This document shows, one piece after another, positions 1-12,180 of a stretch of 64,000 nt of DNA; position 1 is the first letter of the stretch; each line of letters starts with the position of its first letter. The position numbers and the translations under genes were made by a program. Source of the stretch: Taudactylus pleione (taxonomy: Eukaryota > Chordata > Amphibia > Anura > Myobatrachidae); NCBI GenBank assembly GCA_031769625.1, contig JAUIMM010000015.1:29666501-29730500 (forward strand), written 5' to 3'. The notes beneath the pieces were generated by a model, which was given only the letters and a program-made list of their open reading frames with translations, made no database searches and was not told where the DNA came from.

Positions 1-1374
1 GGGTACCCCTCTCCAGGGCATCCCTGGCCTAGGATAATAGCCCGGGGCTATCCCCACCACCCTTGGACGGTGAATGGCGGGTTGATAGTGTCGGTGTTGT
101 GTAAAATTAGAAAAATCAACATTGTCTTTCCAGTCGAACTACAGGTGCCAGCAAGCCTCCCCCAAGTACCAGCATGCAGGGCATTAAGTGCCTGCTGGCA
201 CCTGTAGTTCACCTGTAAAGAAATGAGTAAAAAAACACTACACACATCGCGAAGTTAAAGTTTTATTACACACATACATACACACACAGACTTACCTGCT
301 GGCAGATGTTCACGTCCCCTTGTCAGCGTAAAGTATCCGAGCGAAAAACCTGAAAGAAAAAGCCAATACTCACCCTTATGTCCCGCGACGTTCTCCGCAG
401 ATATCCAATTCTGTGGGCGGACACACTGCAACAGCATGTATCAGCATGCTGTTACAGTCTGGCTAATGAGTTTAGTCTCCCGGCCACCAGCCAATCAGTG
501 GCGATGGCATTAGTTCATTGGCTGGGACCCACGTGGAGGAGCCGCTCATTGGCTATGGCGATGACCTTTCACGATTCTTAGTAAATTTACCCCTTAGTAT
601 CCCATGAATGTACGGGGGACCATGGCAGAGATCTCCCGTTTTCGATCGCAAAAGCAAACCCTATAGGGGCAAAGCATTCCAGAGATTAGACTCAGTAGCT
701 AGTGCCATCTATTGGCTACATTCCTTAAAAGTTACCAGTAGAGGGCCTCCGTGGCACTTTCCTCTCGTACCTGCGCAGTCAGCAGACCGCACATGCACAG
801 TAGGGCAACCTGGTCCTATAGGAGCCCTTGGATGTGAACTATGGTAAATGCCGGTGATCCTTAATTTCTTATTGCCGTGATCAGCATCTTATCTTAATGC
901 AAATTGCATATATTCGTGCTGGATTTTACTGGTAAGGGTTATTCCCAAACTTAAAAAGCCAGGACTACAGCAATCATAGGGCTATTAAATAATCAGAATA
1001 GACAAACAAACAATTTGATGCATTATCATTAGGTTTAAAGAATCACTATAGAGATATTTTTTGATTATACATGTACATGTTCAAAACAGCTAAATTCCAA
1101 GTATAGACAATTTGTTTTAATAACTATGAAAGACACATCTTGTAGAAAAAAAATTGTAATAGGAGAGAATTGTAATGGAGGTAATTACATGTAGTGATAG
1201 CTGGAGGTAATCGCCACCTGGTGCACTATAATCTGAATCATGTCTAGAACCGAGCTCCTGGATGGTCTAGGGTAAAAGGTTAAAACTCAGCATAGAAAAC
1301 CTACATTGTGCTGATTATAACAGACACACTGATTGCAAATCTCTGACTCAAACCTTAATATTTTCCTTCCACAG
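1..1374. other. Intron sequence with repeat fragments
   Basis: No exon or RNA gene is seen. Positions 1-845 are GC-richer and look like old repeat. The segment 583-597 (taaatttaccccttag) resembles the right end of the MITE at 25631-25894. Positions 846-1374 are AT-rich intron. Confidence 0.5.
136..210. repeat. Inverted repeat, 18-bp perfect arms
   Basis: The arm gaactacaggtgccagca at 136-153 is the exact reverse complement of 193-210, with a 39-base loop. A related ctggcacctgtagt copy lies near 25093-25106. The core resembles the ACTACAA..CCCAGCA type of motif common in vertebrate promoters and MITEs, but no function is shown. Confidence 0.7.
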
Positions 1375-1452
1375 GACTTCTATGACAAAGGGGATTATAT
1401 CATTAGAGAAGGAGAAGAGGGCAACACATTTTTCATACTCGCCAAAGGAAAG
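1375..1452 (+). CDS. prkg2: cGK exon: CNB-B domain, start
   Basis: This exon has 26 codons in phase 0 at both ends, reading DFYDKGDYIIREGEEG then NTFFILAKGK. It is the beta-barrel start of the second cyclic-nucleotide-binding domain; the YDKGDYIIREGEEG stretch is diagnostic of cGK. The acceptor follows a pyrimidine run (ccttccacag) and the donor is gtaagg. The preceding exon (start of CNB-B) is not in 1-1374. Confidence 0.93.
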
Positions 1453-1683
1453 GTAAGGACCAATTACCTAGAAACAACCCTTGGCCCACTTTGTCCGTTC
1501 TTTCATGTGTCCCCTCCCCCAGGTTCTTTTTAATACTGGAAAGCAGAGTAAATGCCAAGTCGATTTTCTGTGTTGTGCAGTTGTGGACCTCTGACTGTGT
1601 AGTGCAAGCTAGAAATCAATTAGATGTTCAATATACACCTTTTTGAATATTTATGCTGAAAAGTATAGTAATATAGTATAAAC

Positions 1684-1712
1684 ATTATTATTATTATTAT
1701 TATTATTATTAA
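1684..1712. repeat. (ATT)n microsatellite
   Basis: About nine uninterrupted ATT triplets lie in an AT-rich intron. Confidence 0.9.
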
Positions 1713-1967
1713 TACAATATTAGGTTATATAGCATTTCATAAAATGTTTTATAGAATGAATAAAATATGCCATCTAAAGCTAATGCTGATTGCTGCTATG
1801 TTGTCTTTTTTTTTTTTACATTTATAATAATGTACAATACTTTAATCTCAATAAAACTACAATGAAATTTGTTTACTCATGTTTGCAGTAAAATGACCTT
1901 TATAAATAAAACTAGAAGCTATAGCGGTAGCATGGACTCTGTTGGGGTTATTTATATATGTCTATTA

Positions 1968-2112
1968 TATACACCTCCCAACATTTGGACATGCAAAAAT
2001 GACACAAAATAAGCTCCAACCCAATCTACCCACTTATGGGCAAAATGCCCCCCGCTTTCTTGTAGAAGATTCCCCTTTGGGGTCCAATATTTAGGACAGT
2101 TGGGAGGTACAA
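1968..2112. mobile_element. Small MITE with GTTGGGAGGT ends
   Basis: Terminal inverted repeats are acctcccaac on the left and gttgggaggt on the right, about 125 bp apart, with AT-rich flanks. No coding content is present. It is non-autonomous and its superfamily is uncertain. Confidence 0.6.
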
Positions 2113-2299
2113 TATGGTGATACATTGCAAAACAGTGCATCATGGATAAAGCAAAGTTACCCCCTTCAGAATCAGAGGCACTGTTTTAACTGCTGTTGAT
2201 TTTAATAAAGTTCGTGATACGTGCACCAGATGTCCTGGAATTCAGTCACTGTCCCAAAATGTGTAAAAGGGGCCACATGATCATTTTCCCATTCACTTT

Positions 2300-2540
2300 A
2301 TTTCCTTTATTTCACAGGCAACCATCAATGGTCTGATACCTATTGCAAATAGTTTTGCCATGGATGGATGTTCACCGATGGTGAATATCAGTGGTAGAGG
2401 TCCAGTTGCGGATGGCAGCTACTGTCTATGCATGCGCTACCGAGGACCACTGGTGGCTCACCTATCGATGGTTTTTCTGTCGATGGCTATAGCTAGAAAA
2501 CTAGAAAGTGCTTATGGACCATTTTTGATTTCTTATGGCC
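2300..2540. repeat. Fragment of the (ATCGATGG)-rich hAT family
   Basis: Repeated atcaatggt, accgatggt and atcgatggt words recall the better-preserved element at 13636-13941. Clear ends were not found here. Confidence 0.4.
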
Positions 2541-2544
2541 GGTA

Positions 2545-3351
2545 AAGATCTTTTAAACAATTGTTCAGTTCTCTGCCTGAGACTCGGCCACTGATTAGTC
2601 CCGTGTCCACCTCAGAAGAGAGCGCTGTAAATATAGCGCAGTCATATGTGCTGAAGACAGCAAAGACTCTGGTGCCTATATACAACATATATATATTTTA
2701 TATTGGGAGTCAGAGATAGGATGACACTATTCAATGCAAATTGCGTCATCCCATCTCCCGACCACCAACGTCAGGTGGGAAATGGGTGTCACCGGGAGAC
2801 TGACTAACTCTATTGGAACACCGGGAGAGCACCTCCATATTGGTACTCTCTATACTATATACATAGTAAATATTAAATGTAAACAATTTATTAATCCGAA
2901 GAATAATGCATTAAGTGTACATTACCAGTTTTTATACAAAATTCACAATAATTAAAGGAAATAAAGTAAATGGATCATTATACCCATGTATCCCTAAAAT
3001 TACTTTGCATTTTTTTTTTGTATTCTTTTTGTTATATGATATTCAGTTTTATAATTTATTGATGTTATTAAATTTTAATATATGTTATTATATTGAATGA
3101 GAATGATAGTCAGTTTTTACTTTATTTTATTTTTGCTTATTTTCCCTTGGGTGATCTGCACCAGAGGATTTTTTACAGACAAGTCCCCGTTGAATGTCCC
3201 AACCCTATCCCCTCCACTTATACTCCCTTGCCCCCTTCTCCCATAATGTATTTTCTCTTTATTTTACCTATCCTTATATGCATACCATCACACTATGTTC
3301 TATCTAACTAGGATACTGTGGATGTGATATGGTTATTGAGCTTAATTTGTA
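2545..3351. other. AT-rich intron, nothing recognised
   Basis: The segment holds poly-T runs, a short TA-rich stretch near 2685, and no exon-like signal. Confidence 0.5.
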
Positions 3352-3671
3352 TTTTATTTATTATTATTATTACTATTATTACCAGTTATTTATATAGCGC
3401 ACACATATTCCGCAATGCTTTACTGAGAATATTTGCCCATTCACATTAGTCCCTGCCCCAGTGGAGCTTACAATCTATATTCCCTACCATATGTACACAC
3501 ACACATACACACTAGGGTTAATTTTGCTGGGAGCCAATTAACCTACAAGTATACTTTTGGAGTATGGGAGGAAACCCACGCAATTCCCACACAGGTAGAG
3601 CCGTAGTGGGAATTGAACCCGCAACCTCAGTGCTGTGAGGCAGTATTGTTAACCATTACACCGTCTGTGCT
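3352..3671 (-). mobile_element. tRNA-derived SINE with L2-like tail
   Basis: Read on the minus strand, the head has an A-box-like tgtaatggttaac and a B-box ggttcaattcc (complement of 3608-3620). The body includes ggaggaaacccacgca (plus strand), and the tail ends in a TAA-type microsatellite at 3352-3384. The tail words atatagcgc, atattccg, gctttac and gcttacaatctata match the 3' end of the L2-type LINE at 31031-31190. A second copy lies at 20580-20929. It is a transposed SINE, not a functional tRNA gene. Confidence 0.8.
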
Positions 3672-4966
3672 GAGTTTATACCCAATGAATGTTGTAAAAT
3701 ATTTTATTTTTGGAATAAATGATGATTGCATATAAAATAAATAAAAAAATAAAATAAAATGGTAGTCAAGGTAACACCATCCCCCTTCATCTACTCAGAA
3801 CAAATAATTCCTTATTCTGTGCCACAGAGTTACAGAACATCGGATATAGAGAGTGGGCTTCCAACATCAGTAATACCTCAATGCATTTATACATTTTCTA
3901 AATTTACAATCACATAGATCAATCTCACTGCACCAATAATAAAAATATTTTATATAATAAGTTATTTCTTCCCATTTTTGTGTAGACAGCCCAGATTGTG
4001 GGTTACATAGTGGTGGAAAATTACATTATTTTATTAACAAAAATTCTGGTATGGACAATGTGTGGCCCTATTTGGACTACTGCCAAATAGCAGATTCATA
4101 TGCAGTATGTATGGCAGTTACTGTATGTCTTTGCCGGGAGATTGATATACATAGATATGGATATGGACTTCTCACCAGCGTCTCTCCTACTGTTAACTGA
4201 ATCCATGAATATCCACTGAAATTGAATCCAAATCCAAACGCAGGAGCAACAGAAATCATCAGCTAGAGCCTCTGCTTGTTTACAAACATTATCCCCGGCC
4301 GTGCTAATCATTATTACAATGGAGGAGATGCATCTCCTCCTTTCCCGCAGACCTATTTGTTGGCAGTGATTGGAATTACAATCGGCTTTAAAAGCTGCTC
4401 TTATTGTGACACAGCCCCTTCTGGTGTTGACACAAATTAAATGTGGTTGGCATTCTCACTTGCCAGTGATATGCCAGTTCCTCATTTAAGTCATTAAGAG
4501 TATGGTTGCATATGATGCGTTTTCTATATGAGAATAAAGGATCCAAATAGGCATGAACAGACCTGCAAGTGCAGGCTCTCGGGAGTCCTTGTAAACAATA
4601 TGTTGCTTGCTCATCTGGCAGCTTCTATGTTCTGATAGAAACTGATTTTCTTGAGAGGTAAATATAAAATCTGTTCATTAGAGAACAAAACAGCTATTCG
4701 AGCAGAGGGCAGCAAAAACCTAAACGACTTGTCTATGATTCTTTGTCATGTTTCCACCTGGGGTTTGCAGCAGCCTTGGAGACCTGATGATGGTAACAAG
4801 TGGGCTGGGAGAGTCTCATAACTGTAATGATATTAAGCTGCTATTTTGAAATTAGTATTCTGCAACTACTGCAGCCATACTGATATTATGTGTGACATAG
4901 GATGGGCACTTGTTGAATACTCATAACGTTGTACCGTCTTGTTGGTTTTGTAATCTCTTTCTCCAG
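3672..4966. other. Intron, nothing recognised
   Basis: This is unique-looking AT-rich sequence up to the acceptor of the second exon. No exon, RNA gene or clear repeat was seen. Confidence 0.5.
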
Positions 4967-5061
4967 GTTTGTGTGACACAAGCTGTGGAAGGGTCCCAGG
5001 AACCACATGAAATCAAAACTCTCGGGGTTGGAGATTACTTTGGGGAGAAAGCATTGATTAG
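4967..5061 (+). CDS. prkg2: cGK exon: CNB-B phosphate-binding cassette
   Basis: This 95-bp exon encodes VCVTQAVEGSQEPHEIKTLG followed by VGDYFGEKALI. FGEKALI is the start of the phosphate-binding cassette that contacts cGMP through a Glu. The acceptor is ctttctccag and the donor gtaaaa. It ends with AG, which joins the T of the next exon to make Ser (ALIS). The QEPHE stretch replaces HDQPQ of mammalian cGKII, so the surface loop has diverged while the cassette is kept. Confidence 0.93.
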
Positions 5062-5256
5062 GTAAAATACACTAGTAGATTTCAGCCACCCCTGACACTT
5101 GGTCATGAGCTGTGAATCCACATACTTCTCTTGTAGCCAATGACCCAACAGTTCCTTTTTTTTGTTAAACACACAGCAAGCCACATTCTGAAACAATTTG
5201 CAATTAATAAGCTCATTATATTATGCTGCTATGTTGAGTATTTCAAGATATTGCCT

Positions 5257-6691
5257 AGGCCCTGATTCTGTGTTGAATGCTACAGTGTCTGTGTGCGTTT
5301 TTTGCCAGTTTTGCTTCTGCGACTTTATGCAAATGCTGCTACAAGCCCTTACCTCGTGTACAATCATGTGTCTGAATGTGCAAGGACTCAGACGCCCACT
5401 TTAAGTGTCTTTAGACCCTCAAATACTGCTTGGGACATTATTAGACACAACCATTTGTTGCACCATTGAAACGTGCACCAGCCCCATGCTAGGTGCAAAT
5501 TGTCCATCAGAGTATGGCCTCCAATGTAAGCGATTATACGTTTCAGTTCACAAACACCTGCGACACTCCCAAAAGACGAACCATCTCCGTACGCCAGCAT
5601 GGCCACCTCCCTCTCATCGCCCAGGAATGCCAATACATTTTCAAGACCTTTCTGAGGCCATGTGTTTCAACTGTGACTTTCTGAACATGGACTCTGAATG
5701 CTAATGAGAACAGATATGAAGATATTTTGCCATGTAAGTGTTCTTCATGCATCCAGTTCGTGATTGTATAACTGCCCCTCCTTTGTTATAGTTGACCTGC
5801 CATGATTTTGGGAACGTAACATAATGAGCATAAGTTTCATGCTCTGTTACATGAGCAGACCTATAAGACTTGTGCTGATATTAGGTTCTTGCTGTGCCCT
5901 ACAGTCCTTACATGAGTATCACTTACAAAACCCTCGGCCAATTCTCTATTTACATCTCTGACCTTATCTCCCTTCCCACTCCCGTTCGCCCACTTCACTC
6001 CACAAATGAGTACTTCCTCCCACTCCCGCCTCCAAGATTTTGACCATGTTGCTCCCTACCTCTGGAATTCTCTCCCCCTCCCTTTGAGACTCTCCACTGC
6101 TCTGCAAAATTTCAAATGGGCTCTCCAGACCCACTTCTTTATCAAGGACTCCCAGCTCTAATCATAATCCACTGCTCCATGCATCTTGTTCACTAGCTCT
6201 CCTCTCTGTGTCATCTGTGGCTGTCTGCCCATCCCCTTTAGATTGTAAGCTCTCATGAGCAGTGCCCTCTTCCCTCATGTGCTTTTCCTTCTCTCGCTTA
6301 TACCATTCTCTCCTCCCCAACACCTTCCATGGCACCAAATCATTGGGTCCTGCTGCCCTGCTACGTATTTGGGTATTATGACTGCTGATACAGTGTTTAT
6401 ACCATGTACATGTCCTGCAATGTTATTTACTGCAAGTCACTATTTTCTTGTTTTATCATACTGTTTCGGTTTATGTACTGTATAAGGCGCTGTGGACCCC
6501 TTGTGGCACCAGATAAATAAAGGATAATAATAACAATTTTCAGAGAAATATCTGAGACCGTGCATCTGAATTGCTTCCGTGACTTTGTGTGCACGGACTC
6601 TGAATGCTTGCGCAATGCGACGTAAAACGTAGTAGAAAAATTTGCTCAACTACGTCCAACATCGACATTGTGTCCAACTCAGAAACAGGCC
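5257..6691. mobile_element. MITE of the GGCCTGATTCAG family, interrupted
   Basis: The left end is ggccctgattctg near 5259 and the right end is actcagaaacaggccc near 6675-6690, both degenerate versions of the family ends seen at 19973 and 55497. A related internal segment is shared with 45860-46260. An L2-like fragment sits inside. Sequence near 5640-5704 and 6535-6615 is similar, so two elements or a duplication are also possible. Confidence 0.45.
5898..6534 (+). pseudogene. L2-like LINE, 3' fragment (RT C-terminus and 3' UTR)
   Basis: Frame 1 reads KTLGQFSIYISDLI, then after a frameshift near 6020 the frame reads RLQDFDHVAPYLWNSLPLPL followed by ALQNFKWALQTHFF and a stop. This is the conserved C-terminal APxLWNSLP segment of L2 ORF2. 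The 3' UTR contains attgtaagctct and ends with ataaataaaggataataataa, the short terminal repeat typical of L2. The fragment is 5'-truncated and dead. It is a different lineage from the LINE at 31-33 kb. Confidence 0.85.
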
Positions 6692-6865
6692 CTTACTGTA
6701 CTCAGTGCTTAACTGTTCTGTTTCATCTTACCAAACGTAAGAAGCTGCAGGTCTACGACATGTTCAAATCTATATAGGAAAGTATTTTGTTGCACACTCA
6801 CAGTGGGGAGATACGTATAGTTATGCCACAGAAATAGACTTACATCCGACTCTAAAGCACCCTTA

Positions 6866-7042
6866 GGGGATATTTTTACTAAAATGCAGGTTTTTAGTAG
6901 TGGAGATGTTGCCCATAGCAACCAATTAGATTCTACTTAACATTTATCTAGCACCTTCTAGAAGATAATAACTAGAATCTGATTGGTTGCTATGGGCAAC
7001 ATCTCCATTTCTAAAAACCCGCACTTTAGTGTCTATTTACTT
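6866..7042. mobile_element. Hairpin MITE with CCAAT arms
   Basis: The arms tggagatgttgcccatagca and its complement face each other with caaccaat in each arm. The ends are ggggatatttttact and agtgtctatttac. It folds almost completely on itself and has no coding content. Confidence 0.8.
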
Positions 7043-8154
7043 TCAAACTTCTGTTAGCCTGGTAAGACTGACATTGGCAGCATCAGTAATGACGGAAATG
7101 CCTGAGACCCCCATGGTTCTACTAGCTAGAGGGAGAAAGACTTAATAGGAGAACATGGATTTCTAAGTGCAGTTTCTCCTTTAATGCTTCCTGCTATCAA
7201 CGTTCAAACTGTGCAGATCTGGAAGAGAATAGTAGTTGGATATACACAGATTCCATTTAGATGTCTCCTTGTTAGTCAATTATTTCTATGAAGTAATTGC
7301 TGTACTGCTGGAAATGTTATGCCCATGTTACAGCAACATGAGCACTCATGCCAAGTTTGCAAGTGGGAAATCGAAGGCTAGAGAAGGGAAAAAATATTTA
7401 AATAAAAATGTCCAAAATTATATAGTACCTTGCGCCTTTTTGTATATAAAGCTAAACCGCATATTTTAATGATAGTTTAAAAACATTTCTCATCTTAATC
7501 TGACATACTGTACATAAATGTGCTACTCAAGTTAATAAAATGAAATGGACGAATAAAACTGGCACATTTCACATAACATAGCAAAGAGTGGAAATCCCCT
7601 GTGGCGGTACCGCTGTCAGACTGAGCCCAGTGCAATTATAGCAACACAAAAGTGACTGTCTTGTGATTCCATAATTCAGTGGGGCATGTGGCGAATCTCT
7701 TGTGCTAGATTGACAAAGCATCGTCGGTACAAATTTTTAATTGTATGTTCTTCTAAACTTAATATACTGTACAAATAACAAATAAAAGCTATAATAACAT
7801 TCACAAATAGACATTTGTGTCATCTAACCAAAACTGATCTTAAAATATTTTACCTTGTATTTAAAATTTCTGTGCAACCACAAGCTATTACTCGCTGTTG
7901 TCAGTAACTGTAGACAAAAAAAGTTGCTCAATATTAGGCGTCTGCGTTGTGCATAGCCCAAAAAATAGATAATTGGCAGGCAGATGGCTGTGATCTGCTT
8001 ATGCCAGATTCGTCAATTTAACTTGACCACGCAATGGCTTGATCTCATCAAATTTGGCCACCTATTGTCACAGTGATGGGTGCTTATTGCATAGGCTCAA
8101 ATGGCTTGGCCAACTGCATTGTTATTTGGTGTCAGTACTGCTTGAATTAAAAAT
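7043..8154. other. Intron, nothing recognised
   Basis: AT-rich sequence with no exon, RNA gene or clear repeat. Confidence 0.5.
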
Positions 8155-8527
8155 ATAGTCCATAAGGGATGTAGTTAGCATCCCAGTCAGAATCCCGGCG
8201 CCAGCTTCCCGTCCGCTGACACATCCCAACGGTAAGAATTGTGCTTATGGGGAGGATTAGAGTTATGGGTTAGGGTTAGACCCTAGGGCGAGGGTTATTT
8301 GTTAGCCTATAGGAGGGGAGGGTTAGAGTCAGACTGTGGGGGGCGGGTTAGATTTAGGCTGTGAGGGGGGAGGCTTAGGCTGTGGAGAGGGAGGGTTAGG
8401 TTTATGGGTAGAGTTAAGGTTAGGGTACTTACCAGTAGCTGTCAGCATTCTTACCCAGTCAGGATGCCAGTGTCTGGATTGTGAGCGCCGGTATCCTGAG
8501 CGCCGGCCTCCTGTACCCAACCCATGC
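8155..8527. mobile_element. Repeat family with telomere-like tract, copy 1
   Basis: GC-rich ends with gaatcccggcgcc and gagcgccggcctcc flank a G-rich core of ggttaggg, gggttagag and ggcttaggc variants (8245-8425). The same plan occurs at 21699, 37165 and 43199. It is non-coding and non-autonomous. Confidence 0.65.
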
Positions 8528-8645
8528 ATAATAATCATAGCTTTCTATACCTTTTAAGTCTGTTAAGCTCCTGACATTTAAGTGCCTGATGTTGTTTTAA
8601 GCATGGCAGTACAAGTTAACTTTATTTAAAGAATGGGACAGATAG

Positions 8646-8752
8646 GTCAGAATGGTATAGTATTGCTATCAATGTCTATAGTATTGCTATCAATGTCAGA
8701 ATGGTATAGTATTGCTATCAATGTCAGAATGATATAGTATTGCTATCAATTT
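8646..8752. repeat. Tandem repeat, about 28-bp unit
   Basis: The unit gtcagaatggtatagtattg plus ctatcaat is repeated about four times. One unit lacks the gtcagaatgg part. Confidence 0.9.
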
Positions 8753-8824
8753 GTTTTCATTTCGAATAGTAGGTAAGGAAAGTGTATCTTCACTCGTCTG
8801 TGTTCTGATTTTTTTTTTTCATAA

Positions 8825-8972
8825 GGTCAAGGTTTTCATAGCTGATCTTTTATATTTAGTGGATGGCGAATTAAAAAATATAACGCAATTAGCTTTCCTG
8901 AGGTCAAGGTTTTCATAGGTGATCTTTTATATTTAGTGGATGGTGAATTAAAAAATATAATGCATTTAGCTC
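8825..8972. repeat. Tandem duplication, 77-bp unit
   Basis: The two units start at 8825 and 8902 (ggtcaaggttttcatag). They differ at only a few positions, so the duplication looks recent. Confidence 0.92.
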
Positions 8973-9436
8973 AATCAGGTCACGTTATTTTGCTCTCTCT
9001 TTTAAAAAAAAGTTCATATTTTGTAAATAAATTATATAATAGTTTGGAAATTATGTTTATTGTTTCAAAACAGACTTACATTTGCATCAAATGTACACTA
9101 TATATATGAAATGGTACACAAATACAATTATTCTGGAACAAAGGACCTCCGATATCTGCTGCGGTACCCCTTTGCTAAATACATCAGATGCTCAAAAGGC
9201 AACAATCCCCCAAAAACACCAGTTTTCACAGGAATTGCAGCTTAATAAATAGCCCCAAGGTCTTTCCATGGTGATACATGGACCAGTAAGTAAAGGCTGG
9301 ATGAAAGCTGATTGTACACACCCACTATATTTATGCATCTGCAATTGACTTTAGTGTCATGAAGGCTTGTGGCATTGAGACACAGATTAAGGAGTATTTA
9401 CCATAAGATACAACAAACTATAACAAATGATTTATT

Positions 9437-9633
9437 GGGGCTTATGTAATAGGGTGCAAGCTGGTGCCGCTGCGGAAATTCATGTGAGTGTTCCCATATT
9501 TTTAAAGCGGCAATAATTTTAAAGGCAGAACCAACTTGGTTTTACCTTTAAAATAATTGCCACTTTAGAGATATGGGAACACTAGCATAAATTCCTGCAG
9601 CAGTGCCAGCTTGCATCCTGTTACATAAGCCCC
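9437..9633. mobile_element. Hairpin MITE with GGGGCTTATGTAA ends
   Basis: The ends are ggggcttatgtaa and ttacataagcccc, and pairing extends through gtgcaagctgg to the centre. It is a 197-bp non-coding foldback element. The related ends aggggcttatt occur at 38390 and near 50790. Confidence 0.85.
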
Positions 9634-10121
9634 ATCATCTTGTTCATTGAGAATTTAATTAAATAAACAACGTACACTGTAAAAATTGTAGATAATTTAG
9701 CAAGTATCCGAGAACATTCTCTCTGCTGTAAATTCAGTGGATTGATTGAGACGGTTAGAGAACTAGAAGGTTTTTTTTCTATATCATTAATTATATAAAA
9801 CCAGAGTCCTGCAAAGGAAAAGGGTCAGTTGCTCCTCAGTAAATGACCAAATGCTTTAGCCTAATGACCTGAATTGTGCTAAGCACTGTGATGTCATATC
9901 TATTACAGAAGAGTTAATAACTCAAGGATGTAGATAGAATTAATCACATTTACGGTGTTATGCAATTTGGGTTTTACTAGCAGTACTATAATGCAGTTGG
10001 CAAATCAAATTCTCCCCGCTGCATTGCTCTCATTTGATCAATAATAGTATGATTGAAGGATGTGAAACATAACTAATGTAATGTCTAATGCCTGATTACT
10101 CATGCTGATCTTCTCTTCTAG

Positions 10122-10190
10122 TGAGGATGTCCGCTCTGCCAACATCATAGCTGAGGAGGATGACACGCATTGCCTTGTCATTGACAGAGA
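10122..10190 (+). CDS. prkg2: cGK exon: CNB-B cassette and hinge
   Basis: This 69-bp exon encodes EDVRSANIIAEEDDTHCLVI then DR. VRSANIIAEE holds the Arg that binds the cyclic phosphate and the residues following it that favour cGMP over cAMP in cGK. The acceptor is cttctcttctag and the donor gtgagt. The exon ends with GA; joined to the C of the next exon it gives Asp (DRD) where mammals have Glu (DRE). Confidence 0.93.
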
Positions 10191-11021
10191 GTGAGTACTG
10201 TGCATTTACCACTAATGTTGCATTCTGCATGTTCTTGTTTATCAGAGCATTGTTTCCTGAATTACAGTTTTTATAGACTTGCTAAAGGAGAGGTCTCAAT
10301 TCCGCAGTTATAGTTTAAATGGCAAAGTATAATTTACACATAAGCATGAAAAATCCCTAGGCCCAATGAACAATAATGCACAATGCTCTTTTTGCTGTCT
10401 GGTCTATTTGTCTTTTATATCTCCTGTTAGTACTGTACTGTATATAGCTCATCTGATTATTACTACAACATAGTAGTAGTGCTATAGTGTAGTATTGGAC
10501 GTTAGTTTACTGATAAATGAATTGAAGCATTGAAGTAGCACTAAATCTATATCTGATGATGCAGAGGTCACTGGTGATTTAGAGGTCATTTGTGCTTCTG
10601 AGCCAATACAAAATGATGCAGTGGTTTCAGAATGTGCCTACAAAGAGAATTTTATACAATTTCTATGTGAAATGGTTATTTTTGTCATTCCCACGTTCAG
10701 ACTGTTCCCTCAGTTTATCAGAGGACACGTCTTTGGGCCACAGAATACTCCTTAGTGTGCTGAAAATGTGCACGCTGTCTTCGGGTACTGGAGGAAGCCA
10801 CTTTTTGGGACTAGACCAGGAATGAGAATGCAGCTAGAAATTAATTAGGTGCTAGTCATTAAGACAGGATATTGCAGAAAATAATTGACAGGCTGTACTT
10901 TTTTCTGATAATTTGCTCAGTCCTAAAAATGGCCACCCTTTGTGTACATGACAGGTATATTTCAACAAACACACTAGTAAAATTAACTTTTCATTATGTC
11001 AAATATGTTTCACAATATAGT
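10191..11021. other. Intron, nothing recognised
   Basis: AT-rich unique-looking sequence between two exon-bearing regions. No coding or repeat structure is clear. Confidence 0.5.
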
Positions 11022-11194
11022 GGGCCTCAATTACTAACGAGTTTTATCACCAAAACGAGTGATACATTTCACTGTGTATGATAATGGTGCTCCAGCCAAT
11101 CAGCTCCCAACTATCAACTGTTAGAAAAATGACAGTTGGGAGCTGATTGGCTGGAGCACCATTTGGTGATAAAACTCATTAGTAAATGGGGGCC
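11022..11194. mobile_element. Hairpin MITE with CCAATCAGCTCC arms, copy 1
   Basis: The arms ggtgctccagccaatcagct and its complement flank a short spacer with tgacagttggg. The ends are gggcctcaattactaa and ttagtaaatgggggcc. The same family is at 28570-28775. Confidence 0.85.
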
Positions 11195-11493
11195 AATGTA
11201 TGTTTTTGGCTACTATATCATATGTACTAATGTACAGTATATTACAGATGTGTACTCATTCACCTATTATTTTTGCGCCACATGGTGTGAGAGACATGGC
11301 ACAACTTTGATTCACAGAATTTCATACTTTTTCCTGAATTTAGCGTCTACATGCAGGCAGTTAATAGATAACTTAAAGGAGTTATTCTACCTTCCTGTAT
11401 TAAAGCAGATTTTTATTTTCTCATGCTTTCTTTTGTATCAAAAAAAGTGAGCATATAAACCAAAGAAAGAGGGGTATGACTTGTAGCCACAGC

Positions 11494-11944
11494 CAGTGCT
11501 GGATTAAGCCTTGTGGAGGCCCCTAGACAGTCAACATTTTGGTGTCCCCCTTACAAATGATCTCTTAAAGCTTTTTTAATTTTACCAACCAACAATTTTA
11601 ATAAACTGTACGTAAATTGCACCAAAATTTTTTTACAAACTGATAGAAGATGAGCTTTTAAGAGACATATTGTAATGTGAATCTGATGTCTATGTTTTAT
11701 GTACTTTAAGTTGTTAATGGGTACATTACAATAATACAGTATTTTCTTAGAGTCTTTAATGTAAAGTGTTTGTTTCTTTGAGTTGATTAATTTTTCTATC
11801 TTTTGGAAACAATTTAAGAAAGCTCGATTGTAATTTTCTTTCCAGATCAAATCAATATTATTTTGATCCTTGTAGCGGGACCCCTAAAAAGCACTGGGGC
11901 CCATAGGCTGACACCTACTCTGCCTATTTGGTAATACGGCATTG
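11494..11944. mobile_element. hAT-type non-autonomous element
   Basis: The element starts cagtgctggatta and ends taatacggcattg. It is flanked by the perfect 8-bp duplication gccacagc (11486-11493 and 11945-11952). The 451-bp interior is AT-rich. An open stretch on the minus strand at 11551-11850 has no recognised domain. Confidence 0.88.
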
Positions 11945-12180
11945 GCCACAGCTCATATGTAATCACCCTCTATAGTCCTGGGTGCTGCCCACCTTTAAAA
12001 TAAAATAATACATCCAGACCAATCACTGTTGAATGTAGTGATTGGCTTTGATGCAAGAAGACAGAACAACATCTTCATCACTGGGCTTTTTTAAATAGAC
12101 TTTACCCCAAAACTGACATTTGCTTCCATTTTGTTATGATACCCAGTGTACCTGTGTTGTATTTTTACTTTTCATTACAG

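Noticed and set aside
3608..3671. tRNA gene-like A and B boxes
   Set aside because: The boxes belong to the head of a SINE found twice in the window; no cloverleaf with an anticodon arm could be drawn.
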